The translations under genes and the position numbers were made by a program. Source: Paenibacillus sp. Soil766 (GTDB lineage Bacteria; Bacillota; Bacilli; Paenibacillales; NBRC-103111). From it: 64,000 nt of DNA. Below are positions 9,247 to 18,555 of the stretch, one piece after another. The notes below the pieces were generated by a model. It worked only from the letters and a program-made list of their open reading frames with translations, was not told where the DNA came from and searched no databases. Numbering within the stretch: position 1 is the stretch's first letter; each line of letters opens with the position of its first letter. The stretch spans positions 78,424 to 142,423 of the forward strand of contig NZ_LMSJ01000019.1 in assembly GCF_001428105.1 (NCBI RefSeq). The letters run 5' to 3'.

Positions 9247-9906
9247 ATGTCTGTAGCGAAGCACCATGTTATGATTAAAGGGGTCAAAGATGGCCTTGTA
9301 TTTTTACTAAATGACGCATGCGATTGGCAAGAGCTGTTGCAAGAGCTGCAACATAAGCTTGAGAAAACGCATCAACAAATATTAACGGGTCCGATTATTC
9401 ATGTGAATGTCAAGTTGGGCAACCGTGAGGCCACCGATGAGCAGAAAGAAGAGATTCGAGCTGTGATTAAGCAGAAGGGGAATCTCTTGATTCAATCGAT
9501 CGAAAGTGAGCCGTCTAAAGTGGAGGCTCCACCGGAGCCCAAGGTCTCGATGACTACGCTAAGAGGAATGATTCGTTCAGGTCAAACCCTTCACAACGAA
9601 GGTGATTTGCTTTATTTAGGTGATGTTAACCCAGGAGGAATCATTACATCTACAGGGAACATTTACATAATGGGATCACTTCGCGGTATGGCTCACGCAG
9701 GGTCAGATGGAGACGAGAAAGCAATCATTGCTGCGTCTCATATGCGGCCTACCCAATTACGTATTGCCGGGGTCATCAGTCGTTCTCCAGATGAGTGGGG
9801 GATCGAAGAGGCTTTCATGGAATTTGCTTATGTCAAAGAAGGCAAAATGGAGATCGATAAGCTGCATCAGCTTCATCGGATTTGGCCGGATGCTCCAATT
9901 AAATAA
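9247..9906 (+). CDS. minC: Septum site-determining protein MinC
   Basis: Division inhibitor that blocks FtsZ assembly away from midcell with MinD. Of 219 residues, the N-terminal half (HHVMIKGVKDGLVFLLNDACDW) is the FtsZ-interacting domain and the C-terminal beta-helix domain has the repeat pattern seen in LYLGDVNPGGIITSTGNIYIMGSLRGMAHAGSDG. The start is uncertain: ATG 9247 is 13 bases from GGGAGG, while ATG 9217 would add ten residues without a ribosome binding site. It precedes minD by a short gap. Confidence 0.93.
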   Translation: MSVAKHHVMIKGVKDGLVFLLNDACDWQELLQELQHKLEKTHQQILTGPIIHVNVKLGNREATDEQKEEIRAVIKQKGNLLIQSIESEPSKVEAPPEPKVSMTTLRGMIRSGQTLHNEGDLLYLGDVNPGGIITSTGNIYIMGSLRGMAHAGSDGDEKAIIAASHMRPTQLRIAGVISRSPDEWGIEEAFMEFAYVKEGKMEIDKLHQLHRIWPDAPIK

Positions 9907-9944
9907 TTATTTTTAACATATAAACTGTGTCTGGGGTGAGGAAT

Positions 9945-10739
9945 ATGGGAGAGGCTATCGTTGTCACCTCAGGTAAAGGTGGCGTTGGTAAGACGACGAC
10001 TTCCGCTAATCTGGGGACTGCACTTGCGCTTCTGGGGAAAAAAGTATGCATGGTTGATACGGATATTGGTTTACGTAATCTGGATGTCGTGATGGGTTTG
10101 GAAAATCGGATTATCTATGACCTCGTGGACGTTGCTGAAGGTCGATGCCGATTGCCGCAAGCGTTAATTAAGGACAAACGATTTGACGAGCTGTATTTAT
10201 TGCCAGCTGCTCAAACGAAGGACAAGCACGCCGTATCTCCGGAACAGGTGCGGACGATTATTTTGGAACTCAAAAATGATTTCGAATATGTCATTATCGA
10301 CTGCCCAGCAGGGATTGAGCAGGGCTTCAAGAACGCGGTTGCAGGTGCAGATAAAGCCATTGTCGTGACGACTCCAGAGAATGCTGCTGTGCGTGATGCG
10401 GATCGAATTATTGGCCTTTTGGAGAATGAGAAAATATCTTCACCAAAGCTTGTCATCAATCGGATTCGTCCTCAAATGGTGAAAAAAGGCGAAATGCTGG
10501 ATATCGATGAAATTTGCTCTGTGCTAGCAATAGATTTGTTAGGCATTGTGCCGGATGATGAGCACGTTATTAAGGCGGCTAATCTAGGTGAGCCTACGGT
10601 GATGAACCCTTCATCACGCGCAGCCATTGCGTATCGGAATATTGCTAGGCGTATTGTTGGCGATACCGTGCCGCTTATGCAGCTTGAAGACAAAACCGGT
10701 TGGGTAAAACGAATGAAAAAGTTTATTGGAATAGGATGA
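9945..10739 (+). CDS. minD: Septum site-determining ATPase MinD
   Basis: Membrane-associated ParA/MinD-type ATPase that carries MinC to the poles. The deviant Walker A, SGKGGVGKTTTSANLG, is at the N-terminus. The last residues (TGWVKRMKKFIGIG) form the amphipathic membrane-targeting helix expected of MinD. Length is 264. The ATG at 9945 has GGGGTGAGG upstream. Confidence 0.96.
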   Translation: MGEAIVVTSGKGGVGKTTTSANLGTALALLGKKVCMVDTDIGLRNLDVVMGLENRIIYDLVDVAEGRCRLPQALIKDKRFDELYLLPAAQTKDKHAVSPEQVRTIILELKNDFEYVIIDCPAGIEQGFKNAVAGADKAIVVTTPENAAVRDADRIIGLLENEKISSPKLVINRIRPQMVKKGEMLDIDEICSVLAIDLLGIVPDDEHVIKAANLGEPTVMNPSSRAAIAYRNIARRIVGDTVPLMQLEDKTGWVKRMKKFIGIG

Positions 10740-10746
10740 TTGTTCT

Positions 10747-11895
10747 GTGTTTGCCAAACTGAAAAACATTGATATTCCAATTGTTGTCATTCTGATTGCC
10801 TTCATGGTGATAAGTACAATGATGGTCTACAGCGCTTCTGTCGATCATCCGACCATTAATATCAGCATAACGAAAATTCTGATTTTATATGCGGTAGGAC
10901 TTGTCGCTTTTCTAGCCTGTAGTTTATTCGATTATCGTGTACTCATACGAATTGCCCCATACTTGTATGGGATTGGAATTGTCTCATTGATTGCTGTCTA
11001 TTTTTTTGGTAAAAAGATTCACGGTGCCCGCGGCTGGTTTGAGCTTCCGGGTGGATTGACATTCCAACCAGCAGAGCTCGTCAAGTTAATCTTGATTATT
11101 TGCATTACAGCTCTGCTTGCCAGACGCGGCGGGGATTTACTTCAGGTGAAGAATGATATTATTCCTGTCGGGCTAGCTGTTTTTCTCCCTTTCGTACTTG
11201 TGCTCATACAGCCAGATTTAGGGAATGCGATTATTTTTGTCATTATTTTGATTGGAATGCTATGGATAGGGAATATCAAATACTCGCAAGTATTGATAAG
11301 TATTCTTCTCGTGGCTGGAGTAGGCTTCCTGATGCTTACGTTATATAAGCATTTTCATGATAGTTTGTTTGGATTGCTTAAAGGTTTTGGTTTTAGTCAT
11401 TGGATGGACCGAATTGATACGTATCTGTACCCACAGGAAGTATCCGAGGATGATAGTTGGCAAGTACGAAATGCGGTAAGAGCTATTGGTTCAGGTGGGC
11501 TTGAGGGAGAGGGGTATCTACTTGGTACTTCCGTGCATAGTAATTTTATTCCTTACGCATATTCCGATTCTATCTTCGTCGTAGTCGGTGAAGAATTCGG
11601 ATTCCGAGGTTCTGCTGTTTTGTTGCTAATTTATTTCATGCTTATTTACCGGATGATTCTAATTTCGATTCAAAGCACCAATATCGGTGGCGCGTATATC
11701 GTCGTTGGTGTTGTGTCGATGTTCGTTTTTCAAATATTTGAAAATGTGGGAATGTTAATTGGTATCATGCCATTAACGGGTATTACGCTTCCTTTTGTAA
11801 GTTATGGAGGAACTTCGCTCTTGATCAATATGCTCTCAATTGGTCTTGTCATGAGTGTGAAGCTGCATCAGGAGCGGGCCCCTGAATTGTTTTAA
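10747..11895 (+). CDS. rodA: SEDS glycosyltransferase, RodA type
   Basis: Polytopic membrane peptidoglycan polymerase of the SEDS family (RodA/FtsW/SpoVE), 382 residues with about ten membrane segments. Family motifs include GARGWFELPGGLTFQPAE in the first half and GIMPLTGITLPFVSYGGTS near the end. Its position behind mreBCD-minCD argues for the elongation enzyme RodA over FtsW or SpoVE. The start is GTG with a modest AGGAT ribosome binding site. It is the last gene of the shape and division unit. Confidence 0.88.
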   Translation: MFAKLKNIDIPIVVILIAFMVISTMMVYSASVDHPTINISITKILILYAVGLVAFLACSLFDYRVLIRIAPYLYGIGIVSLIAVYFFGKKIHGARGWFELPGGLTFQPAELVKLILIICITALLARRGGDLLQVKNDIIPVGLAVFLPFVLVLIQPDLGNAIIFVIILIGMLWIGNIKYSQVLISILLVAGVGFLMLTLYKHFHDSLFGLLKGFGFSHWMDRIDTYLYPQEVSEDDSWQVRNAVRAIGSGGLEGEGYLLGTSVHSNFIPYAYSDSIFVVVGEEFGFRGSAVLLLIYFMLIYRMILISIQSTNIGGAYIVVGVVSMFVFQIFENVGMLIGIMPLTGITLPFVSYGGTSLLINMLSIGLVMSVKLHQERAPELF

Positions 11896-11912
11896 CAGCT
11901 GTATCGATGTTA

Positions 11913-11945
11913 AGTCCGTGACCTATCGGGGTTGCGGGCTTTTTC
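11913..11945 (+). terminator. Terminator after rodA
   Basis: AGTCCGTGACC pairs with GGTTGCGGGCT (several G-U pairs), then TTTT. Confidence 0.65.
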
Positions 11946-12040
11946 TATGGCTGCAAACAGAATGAAGGCTGCACTTTTCACATAATCTTGTCCATCTGCT
12001 CATAGGCTGTACTAATGAAAGTCTATAAGGAGGGGATTCT

Positions 12041-12919
12041 ATGGTTATAAAAGATAAAGTAAAGCAACGCCGGTTAGAGCGACTTCGCCATTTGCGAGAA
12101 TCGTCAGAAGCAACTCTTGGGAATGGAAGCTCTCACAGATCCTCTCCGTCGGTTGATTTCCTTTTGCCACCTTCACGCCAGAAAGAGGAATTGCCTTTAT
12201 ACGCAGATCCTGATTGGAGAAGGCAGATGGAGGATCCTGAATTTGCTTGGAGACAGAAGATTATGATGGATACGGCGCATGATGATACAGAAAGAGGTTT
12301 TCTCACCCCTCCTTCTGCGCGGAGAATTGCTTTTAAGCTGCTGATCAGCGGTGTTATATTTGCTTCTGTTTATGGCATGTTTCACATAGACAAGCCTTGG
12401 GCTAATCAAGGGAAGCTCTATATCACGGCAGCACTAACGCAGTCCTATGACTTTACGGCTTTGTCCGCTTGGTATGCCGATAAGTTCGGGGGAGCTCCCT
12501 CCTTTATTCCAAGCTTTAACCGCGCAGGCAATGAAGCCGTGATTGTAAGTACTTCGAAGCGCACGTTGTTCGCACCAGCCAAAGGAAGCGTGTTGATAAG
12601 GTATGACGGGGCAACTCATAAAGGAGTCCAATTGAACGCAGCTGAGTATGCTCCAGTGTATGCGATGGACACAGGGCAGGTTATTTTTGCAGGGACAACT
12701 ACGGATACGGGATTAACAATTATGATTCGACATCCAGGAGGGCTGGAGTCATTATATGGTGGACTGAGTGAGGTTACTGTAGCAGTAGGGGATTGGATGA
12801 AAGTTGGGGAGCCGATTGGTAAGGCGTCTGCCAAAGATCCAGCGCAGGGGAATTTGTATTTCTCGGTCATGAAAGAAGGAATGACGATCAATCCGGCGGA
12901 TGTGATCACCTTTGATTAA
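12041..12919 (+). CDS. spoIVFA: SpoIVFA-like M23 (LytM-fold) membrane protein
   Basis: A 292-residue protein with a cytoplasmic N-terminal region rich in charged residues, one membrane segment (about 98-118) and a C-terminal M23/LytM-like fold. Overlap with the downstream spoIVFB gene identifies it as SpoIVFA, the partner that holds SpoIVFB inactive in the outer forespore membrane until the SpoIVB signal. The LytM zinc ligands are not conserved: the place of HxGxD reads HKGVQ and the place of the HxH motif reads SLYGGLS, so it should be a non-enzymatic scaffold. The ribosome binding site AAGGAGGGG is strong. Confidence 0.85.
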   Translation: MVIKDKVKQRRLERLRHLRESSEATLGNGSSHRSSPSVDFLLPPSRQKEELPLYADPDWRRQMEDPEFAWRQKIMMDTAHDDTERGFLTPPSARRIAFKLLISGVIFASVYGMFHIDKPWANQGKLYITAALTQSYDFTALSAWYADKFGGAPSFIPSFNRAGNEAVIVSTSKRTLFAPAKGSVLIRYDGATHKGVQLNAAEYAPVYAMDTGQVIFAGTTTDTGLTIMIRHPGGLESLYGGLSEVTVAVGDWMKVGEPIGKASAKDPAQGNLYFSVMKEGMTINPADVITFD

Positions 12920-13787
12920 ATGGGCAGGGACCAAATATCGATTTCATCCACTATTTACACTAATTATGATTGGCTGTGCGATTACGGGGTATTTCCTTGA
13001 GGCAATCACGTTATTCGGCATCGTACTCATCCATGAGCTTGGACATTTAACCGCGGCGAAAGGCTTCGGTTGGAGAGTACAAGAAGTGCAACTACTTCCT
13101 TTTGGTGGTGTCTTAATTGTTGATGAGCTAGGGAGTACCTCGACTCGTGAAGAATTGATCGTCGCTATAGCGGGACCACTTCAACACGTATGGATGATTG
13201 GGCTGGCGATGATCATGAAGGCGTTTGATCTAGGCAGTGGCAACTGGTGGGACTACTTCATTGAAGCGAATCTCATGATCTGTTTATTCAATCTAATCCC
13301 TGTGATGCCACTCGATGGCGGGAAAATCATGCAAGGTTTATTAGGCTATTTGATGTCGTTCCATGACTCGATTGTCTACTCGGTTTGGATTAGTATGATC
13401 ATAAGCTTCTCGATCATTGTTATGGCAATTATTCAGCTCGTACAAGGGCAGCTGCCGATTAATATCCTGGTTATAGGTTTGTTTCTGCTTGTATCCAATT
13501 GGTACGCTTACAGGCAGATTCCTTATCACTTTTTACGTTTTCTAATGGGCCGCGGGTTGCGTGTAGGGCAGTTATTGAGCCGAGGTACAAGAGCGCAGCC
13601 TATAGTAATTACGAAGCAACTTACGATGGCAGAGACGTTGAAGCTTTTTATGCGAGAACGATACCACTTAATTTATATTGTGAATGAAGCAGGGCGCATC
13701 CAAGCCGTGTTGCCTGAACAGCAAATCGTCGGCGGTTATTTAGATGGGAAAAAACCGGGGAGTGCAGTTTCCGATCTTTTCATGTAA
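12912..13787 (+). CDS. spoIVFB: Site-2 protease SpoIVFB (M50B), pro-sigma-K processing
   Basis: Intramembrane zinc metalloprotease of the M50 family; in Bacillus SpoIVFB releases sigma-K from its pro-form in the mother cell. The zinc motif HELGH is at residues 41-45, and the second conserved motif NLIPVMPLDGGKI lies in a later membrane segment. The C-terminal region resembles a CBS-type domain. The TTG start at 12912 overlaps the end of spoIVFA by 8 bases, suggesting translational coupling. Confidence 0.93.
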   Translation: MIKWAGTKYRFHPLFTLIMIGCAITGYFLEAITLFGIVLIHELGHLTAAKGFGWRVQEVQLLPFGGVLIVDELGSTSTREELIVAIAGPLQHVWMIGLAMIMKAFDLGSGNWWDYFIEANLMICLFNLIPVMPLDGGKIMQGLLGYLMSFHDSIVYSVWISMIISFSIIVMAIIQLVQGQLPINILVIGLFLLVSNWYAYRQIPYHFLRFLMGRGLRVGQLLSRGTRAQPIVITKQLTMAETLKLFMRERYHLIYIVNEAGRIQAVLPEQQIVGGYLDGKKPGSAVSDLFM

Positions 13788-13811
13788 AATAACTGGTGAG
13801 GTGAAGCATGT

Positions 13812-14975
13812 ATGAAGCAACTGATAATTCACTGCACCCCAGAACTTACACAAGCGGCATTGCTAGAGGATGGACGTCTTGTGGAGTATGATACACAGTA
13901 TCCGCTTGAATCTCAACGGGCAGGCAGCATCTACATGGGCCGCATCGTTAACGTACTTCCTGGCATGCAAGCGGCATTCGTCGATATTGGACTTGCGAAG
14001 AATGCCTTTCTTTATATAGACGATCTCCTCCCCGTTCATGTGGACAAGCAGCCTAAGATTAAGCCTTCCATAACGGATATTGCTGAAGTTGGGCAAATGC
14101 TAATGGTTCAAGTGAGCAAGGATCCACAGGGTACCAAAGGGGCGAGAGTAACTACACATGTTTCCATTCCGGGCCGTTGGATTGTTTATATGCCAGATGC
14201 TGATTATATTGCCATATCTCGCAAAATTGATCTAGACGCAGAGCGGCAGCGACTGAAGCAGCTAGCAGAAGGGAATCTGATGCCTGGTGAAGGCGTCATT
14301 ATTCGCACTGGTGCAATAGGTCAAAGTGAAGAATCCATTCGAGACGATCTGCAAAATTTACGCGATGTATGGAGTACAATACTAGCTAAACGGGAAGAAA
14401 CGCATGTTCCCGCTCAGCTTTATCAGGACTTGGATTTACTACCTAAGCTAGCGCGTGATGTGATCTCCGATGAAGTTCAAGAAGTGTGGATGAGCAATAA
14501 CAAAGTGTTTGAAGAGATGAGAACCTTATTGCGCAAGCAGCAGCCCAGCTGGCGTGGTCGCATCGCTTTCTACGATCGTCGAACACCTATGTTCGATCAT
14601 TTCGGCGTCACAGAAGAGCTGAACCAGAGCTTTCGACGCAAAGTATGGCTTCCTAGCGGCGGATATTTGATCATCGATCAAACCGAGGCACTGACGGTCG
14701 TTGATGTCAACACGGGTCGATACACGGGTTCTATTGATTTAGAACAAACGGTTACAGATATTAATCGTGAAGCAGCTGTCGAGATCCCTAGACTTTTGCG
14801 GCTTCGTAATCTTAGAGGCATCATTATTGTTGATTTTATTGATATGCATGCAGAAGACAATCGGGCGAAGGTCATGGCGAATATGGCGGAAGCTGTACGC
14901 AAGGATCGTTCGAAGACGACAATTGTCGGTTGGACCAAGTTAGGATTATTGGAAATGACTCGAAAACGGAAATAA
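13812..14975 (+). CDS. rng: Ribonuclease E/G family protein, short C-terminus
   Basis: RNase E/G family endoribonuclease, 387 residues. The S1 domain (YMGRIVNVLPGMQAAFVDIG, about residues 42-125) is followed by the RNase H-like and DNase I-like core, with the metal-binding aspartates in VVDVNTGRYTG and IIVDFIDMHA. The protein stops right after the motif LGLLEMTRKRK, where RNase E and RNase G normally continue into the cysteine zinc-link. B. subtilis lacks this family; here it sits between spoIVFB and the rplU promoter. The ribosome binding site is GGTGAGGTGA. Confidence 0.88.
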   Translation: MKQLIIHCTPELTQAALLEDGRLVEYDTQYPLESQRAGSIYMGRIVNVLPGMQAAFVDIGLAKNAFLYIDDLLPVHVDKQPKIKPSITDIAEVGQMLMVQVSKDPQGTKGARVTTHVSIPGRWIVYMPDADYIAISRKIDLDAERQRLKQLAEGNLMPGEGVIIRTGAIGQSEESIRDDLQNLRDVWSTILAKREETHVPAQLYQDLDLLPKLARDVISDEVQEVWMSNNKVFEEMRTLLRKQQPSWRGRIAFYDRRTPMFDHFGVTEELNQSFRRKVWLPSGGYLIIDQTEALTVVDVNTGRYTGSIDLEQTVTDINREAAVEIPRLLRLRNLRGIIIVDFIDMHAEDNRAKVMANMAEAVRKDRSKTTIVGWTKLGLLEMTRKRK

Positions 14976-14979
14976 AAGA

Positions 14980-15009
14980 TTGCATATGAAAATATAACTG
15001 TGATATAAT
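14980..15009 (+). promoter_or_regulatory. rplU operon promoter
   Basis: TTGCAT (14980-14985), an 18-base spacer and an extended -10, TGATATAAT (15001-15009). Confidence 0.7.
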
Positions 15010-15015
15010 ACTCGG

Positions 15016-15124
15016 AGTGTGTTGTTTAGGCATGCTGTAACCGCACGAAACAGGTCGAAGTACGCGAGTGGATTCCGTTCCGTTCCGTCACCTGCACAAG
15101 GCGAGTCTGAGACATGAGGAGGTA
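15016..15124 (+). promoter_or_regulatory. Ribosomal protein L21 leader (probable)
   Basis: About 110 transcribed bases between the promoter and rplU contain CAGGT (15051-15055) pairing with ACCTG (15090-15094) around a C/T-rich interior, after an ACCGCACGAAAC stretch. Firmicutes carry a conserved L21 autoregulatory leader at exactly this place. I infer the identity from context plus the hairpin and did not fold the RNA. Confidence 0.6.
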
Positions 15125-15130
15125 ATGAAA

Positions 15131-15442
15131 ATGTACGCAATTATTGAAACAGGTGGTAAACAGTACAAAGTTCAAGAGGGCGATGTTCTTTACATCGAGA
15201 AATTGAACGCTGCTGAGGGTGAGGTTGTTTCTTTTGATCGTGTGTTCTTGGTTTCCAAAGAGGATGGCCTAGTAGTAGGTGCTCCATTGGTTGCAGGTGC
15301 TTCAGTTTCCGCGAAAGTGGAGAAACACGGCAAAGGTGCAAAAGTCATCGTTTATAAGTACAAACCGAAAAAGAACTATCACAAAAAGCAAGGTCATCGT
15401 CAACCGTACACAAGAGTAGTAGTTGAGAAAATCCAAGCGTAA
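15131..15442 (+). CDS. rplU: 50S ribosomal protein L21
   Basis: Large-subunit ribosomal protein of 103 residues starting [14 protein letters not shown], which is the family signature. The C-terminus, [19 protein letters not shown], is typical. ATG 15131 has GAGGAGGT at a normal spacing; the ATG at 15125 is too close. First gene of rplU-prp-rpmA. Confidence 0.98.
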   Translation: MYAIIETGGKQYKVQEGDVLYIEKLNAAEGEVVSFDRVFLVSKEDGLVVGAPLVAGASVSAKVEKHGKGAKVIVYKYKPKKNYHKKQGHRQPYTRVVVEKIQA

Positions 15443-15453
15443 GAGACAAGCCT

Positions 15454-15807
15454 ATGATCTACGTGACCATAGAACGTCTTGCACCGGATTCACCTCAAAT
15501 TCTTTCTTTTGTCGTTGAAGGCCATGCTGAATATGACATACCTGGCAAAGACTTGGTCTGCGCTGCGGTATCAGCGATTTCCGTTGGTACCTGTAACTCG
15601 ATAGAATCCTTAACCGGTGTGATTCCCATTCACGAAATGGAGCCTGGACTGCTGGATATAACCATCCCTGATAGTGCGCGTGCCATCCCTGAAACTTGGA
15701 ATCAAGTGCAGTTAATTATAGAATCGATGGTCGTTATGTTACAAACGATTGAACAAACTTACGGTGATTATATAACGATTGAAACAATCTATCACAAAGG
15801 AGGATAA
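15454..15807 (+). CDS. prp: Ribosomal-processing cysteine protease Prp
   Basis: A cysteine protease (YsxB family, 117 residues) that removes the N-terminal extension of ribosomal protein L27 in Firmicutes. The catalytic pair is visible as H24 (VEGHAEYD) and C36 ([10 protein letters not shown]). It lies between rplU and rpmA, as expected, and the L27 encoded next door carries the cleavage motif. The ribosome binding site is weak, which fits coupling to rplU translation. Confidence 0.92.
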   Translation: MIYVTIERLAPDSPQILSFVVEGHAEYDIPGKDLVCAAVSAISVGTCNSIESLTGVIPIHEMEPGLLDITIPDSARAIPETWNQVQLIIESMVVMLQTIEQTYGDYITIETIYHKGG

Positions 15808-15811
15808 CACC

Positions 15812-16126
15812 ATGTTTTTGAAATTGGATCTCCAATTATTCGCTTCCAAAAAAGGGGTAGGTTCCACAAAGAACGGTCGTGACTCACACTCTAAGCGCCT
15901 TGGCGCTAAACGTGCTGACGGTCAAACTGTTACTGCTGGAAGCATTCTTTACCGTCAACGCGGTACCAAAATTCACCCAGGAACGAACGTAGGCATCGGT
16001 TCGGATGATACACTTTTCGCTTTGGTACAAGGCGTAGTGAAATTCGAGCGTTTGGGCCGCGATCGCAAAAAAGTGAGCGTATACCCAGTTGATGTAGCTC
16101 CTGTAGCTGCAGCTCTAGAAGCGTAA
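15812..16126 (+). CDS. rpmA: 50S ribosomal protein L27 with cleavable N-terminus
   Basis: Large-subunit protein near the peptidyl transferase centre, 104 residues. The N-terminus [17 protein letters not shown] has the Firmicutes-specific extension cut by Prp, here expected between LQLF and ASKKG. ATG 15812 is preceded by AAAGGAGG. Confidence 0.97.
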   Translation: MFLKLDLQLFASKKGVGSTKNGRDSHSKRLGAKRADGQTVTAGSILYRQRGTKIHPGTNVGIGSDDTLFALVQGVVKFERLGRDRKKVSVYPVDVAPVAAALEA

Positions 16127-16130
16127 TTAG

Positions 16131-16167
16131 AATCCCTGGTGAGCGAGAGTTCATCCAGGGATTTTTT
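16131..16167 (+). terminator. Terminator after rpmA
   Basis: AATCCCTGG pairs with CCAGGGATT, then a T run. Confidence 0.85.
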
Positions 16168-16266
16168 CTCAGGTATGCATGAAAAAACCTCTAACCGTGA
16201 TCACTCATTTCGGATGGTCGAGGGCGGGGGTTTTCTCGTTTGTTTGGTGAAGTTTTCCAAGCAGCA

Positions 16267-16275
16267 TGATATACT
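16267..16275 (+). promoter_or_regulatory. Extended -10 element before spo0B
   Basis: TGATATACT matches an extended -10; no good -35 at the right distance. A start here places transcription downstream of the earliest in-frame Met (16266) and supports translation from 16317. Confidence 0.4.
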
Positions 16276-16316
16276 GGATGAACGGTTACAAAGCAGGAGA
16301 ACGGGGCGAGCGGATA

Positions 16317-17072
16317 ATGAAGCAATTGGGCAGCGCACAGGTCTATGTATTAGCACTTGTGCTCATAGGATTGACTGGCTTGTTGGTGACAGAACCGTGG
16401 ATTATTCGAGTGGCATTTCTACTAATTATTCTCGTAAGTGGGTATACAGCTTGGAGACTAGAAGTAAGTAGAATGGAAGAAAAGTGGCGTTCTACGCTGA
16501 AGCAGCAAGAGCAAGAGGATCATCTAAAGTTGATTGCCGTTGTAAATCGCTTGCGGCATGATTGGATGAATGATACCCAGATATTATTTGGTTACATTCA
16601 AATGAAGAAGTTTGATAATTTGCGGCCATATATGGAAAAAATAAAAATGACTATGCAGCAGGAAAGCAATCTTTCCAAGTTGGGAATCCCCTCTTTTATT
16701 GCTTACTTGCTTCAATTCCGTGTGCAGTCCAAGACGTTAGAGCTGAATGTGGAGGTCGAACAGGAAATTAATCTTGGACAACTCCCGATTCAGCACGGAC
16801 TGATTGAACGATTGGTTCGCCAAATGGTGGCATGCATCCAGGAACATACGGCATTTGAAGATGGGGAAAGTGGCACACTCAGCTTGGAGTTTGATGTTCA
16901 AGAAGATGGCTTACTGCTTGATTTTGTATATCAAGGCCCCTATAAACGGGAGCAACTTGAGCAATCTGTTTTAGCGCGTTTTGTATCGAAAGGTTCCCAG
17001 TATTCGCTTGAGAATGATGATTGGCATGAAGAAGAAGCAAGTGTCACACTACGATTGCCGTTTCATATATAA
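16317..17072 (+). CDS. spo0B: Sporulation phosphotransferase Spo0B, membrane-anchored form
   Basis: Phosphorelay protein that passes phosphate from Spo0F to Spo0A at the start of sporulation. The phospho-acceptor helix is recognisable as NRLRHDWMNDTQILFGYIQM with H81, followed by a degenerate kinase-like C-terminal domain. The position between rpmA and obg is the same as in B. subtilis. Unlike the 192-residue soluble B. subtilis protein, this 251-residue form begins with two hydrophobic segments (about residues 8-24 and 28-46) and a short coiled region before the histidine. The ribosome binding site is weak. Confidence 0.88.
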   Translation: MKQLGSAQVYVLALVLIGLTGLLVTEPWIIRVAFLLIILVSGYTAWRLEVSRMEEKWRSTLKQQEQEDHLKLIAVVNRLRHDWMNDTQILFGYIQMKKFDNLRPYMEKIKMTMQQESNLSKLGIPSFIAYLLQFRVQSKTLELNVEVEQEINLGQLPIQHGLIERLVRQMVACIQEHTAFEDGESGTLSLEFDVQEDGLLLDFVYQGPYKREQLEQSVLARFVSKGSQYSLENDDWHEEEASVTLRLPFHI

Positions 17073-17088
17073 AGTTGAGGTGTAGGAA

Positions 17089-18393
17089 ATGTTTGTTGAT
17101 AAGGCGAAGATTTTTGTAAAAGGCGGCGACGGTGGTGACGGTTTAGTTGCTTTCCGTCGGGAGAAGTATGTACCGGAGGGTGGTCCTGCCGGTGGTGATG
17201 GAGGCAACGGTGGTGATGTTGTTTTCCGCGTAGATGAAGGCTTACGGACATTGATGGATTTCCGTTATCAGAAGCACTTCAAAGCAGATCGCGGCGAGAA
17301 GGGTCGCAACAAATCGATGCATGGAGCCAATTCAGAGGATATGATCGTTCGTATCCCCCCTGGGACGACCATTATTGATGATGACACGCAAGAAGTGATT
17401 GCTGATCTAACGCGTCATGGCCAAGAAGTCGTTGTTGCGAAAGGTGGCCGAGGTGGTAGAGGGAATACTCGCTTCGCAACTGCGCGTGTAACGGCTCCTG
17501 AGATTGCGGAGAACGGTGAAGAAGGCGTAGAGCGTTGGGTTATCTTAGAAATGAAAGTAATGGCTGACGTAGGGCTTGTCGGATTCCCGAGTGTGGGTAA
17601 ATCAACTTTATTGTCTGTCGTTTCTGCCGCGAAGCCTAAGATTGCAGCGTATCACTTCACAACGTTAACCCCAAACTTAGGTGTAGTTGATGTTGGAGAT
17701 GGCAGAAGCTTCGTGATGGCAGATTTGCCTGGCTTGATCGAAGGCGCTCACGAAGGTGTAGGTTTGGGGCATGAGTTTCTTCGTCACGTAGAGCGGACGC
17801 GGGTTATTGTACATGTCGTGGACATGTCGGCTGCGGACGGACGTGATCCTTATGAGGATTTCATCAAAATCAATGAAGAAATCAAGCTCTATAATGCGAA
17901 GCTAGAGCAACGTCCTCAAATCGTTGTAGCAAACAAAATGGACATGCCGGAGTCTGAAGATAACTTGGCCTTGTTCAAAGAGCAGTTGGCTGCTGACGGT
18001 AAAGATTATGCCGTTTATCCGATTTCGGCATTGACGCGCGGCGGTGTTCAAGAGCTGCTGTATAAGATTTCTGACATCGTGGAAAGCATCCCGAATGCCC
18101 CTGAGGTTGAGGGAGTAGCTGAAACGGAAGAGCGTAAGGTCTATCGCTTTGAGAAACGCGAAGAGAATGATTTCACGATACGTCGTGATAATGATGTATT
18201 CGTTATAGAAAGTACATCGATTGAGAAATTGATTAAGCGAACGAATTTTACGACTCAAGATGGCATCGCGCGTTTTGCTCGTATTTTGCGAAACATGGGC
18301 ATTGATGATGAGTTGCGTAAACGTGGCGCTGTACATGGACAGACGATTCAAATTGGTGACTTTGATTTCGAATTCGACGAGAACAATTTATAA
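17089..18393 (+). CDS. obg: GTPase Obg
   Basis: Essential GTPase involved in late 50S assembly and stress and sporulation control, 434 residues. The glycine-rich Obg domain covers about residues 1-158; the G domain has [11 protein letters not shown] (P-loop), [16 protein letters not shown] (G3) and ANKMD (G4); an OCT domain (about 350-428) ends the protein. It follows spo0B closely, and the two are probably co-transcribed. Confidence 0.97.
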   Translation: MFVDKAKIFVKGGDGGDGLVAFRREKYVPEGGPAGGDGGNGGDVVFRVDEGLRTLMDFRYQKHFKADRGEKGRNKSMHGANSEDMIVRIPPGTTIIDDDTQEVIADLTRHGQEVVVAKGGRGGRGNTRFATARVTAPEIAENGEEGVERWVILEMKVMADVGLVGFPSVGKSTLLSVVSAAKPKIAAYHFTTLTPNLGVVDVGDGRSFVMADLPGLIEGAHEGVGLGHEFLRHVERTRVIVHVVDMSAADGRDPYEDFIKINEEIKLYNAKLEQRPQIVVANKMDMPESEDNLALFKEQLAADGKDYAVYPISALTRGGVQELLYKISDIVESIPNAPEVEGVAETEERKVYRFEKREENDFTIRRDNDVFVIESTSIEKLIKRTNFTTQDGIARFARILRNMGIDDELRKRGAVHGQTIQIGDFDFEFDENNL

Positions 18394-18399
18394 TGGCAG

Positions 18400-18431
18400 G
18401 CACTTATCCAACACGGATAGGTGCTTTTTTT
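18400..18431 (+). terminator. Terminator after obg
   Basis: GCACTTATCC pairs with GGATAGGTGC, followed by seven T. Confidence 0.85.
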
Positions 18432-18458
18432 ATTTGGTTCAATCAAATGTTATGATAC

Positions 18459-18487
18459 TTGACACGTTAAACTAAAAGTATTACCAT
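18459..18487 (+). promoter_or_regulatory. Promoter of the TrpD-like gene
   Basis: TTGACA (18459-18464), 17 bases, TACCAT (18482-18487). Confidence 0.65.
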
Positions 18488-18555
18488 TTCATATATATGT
18501 CATGGTTTATGTCAGAAAATATAACATTAATGTGGATCGAGAAAGGGGGAGCATG

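Noticed and set aside
10747..11895. Calling the SEDS gene ftsW or spoVE
   Set aside because: Possible by sequence, but the mreBCD-minCD context favours RodA; no division-cluster genes (murD, murG, ftsQ) are adjacent.
12041..12919. Reading the M23-like protein as an active cell-wall endopeptidase
   Set aside because: The zinc-ligand motifs are missing, and the gene is coupled to spoIVFB, so SpoIVFA is the better call.
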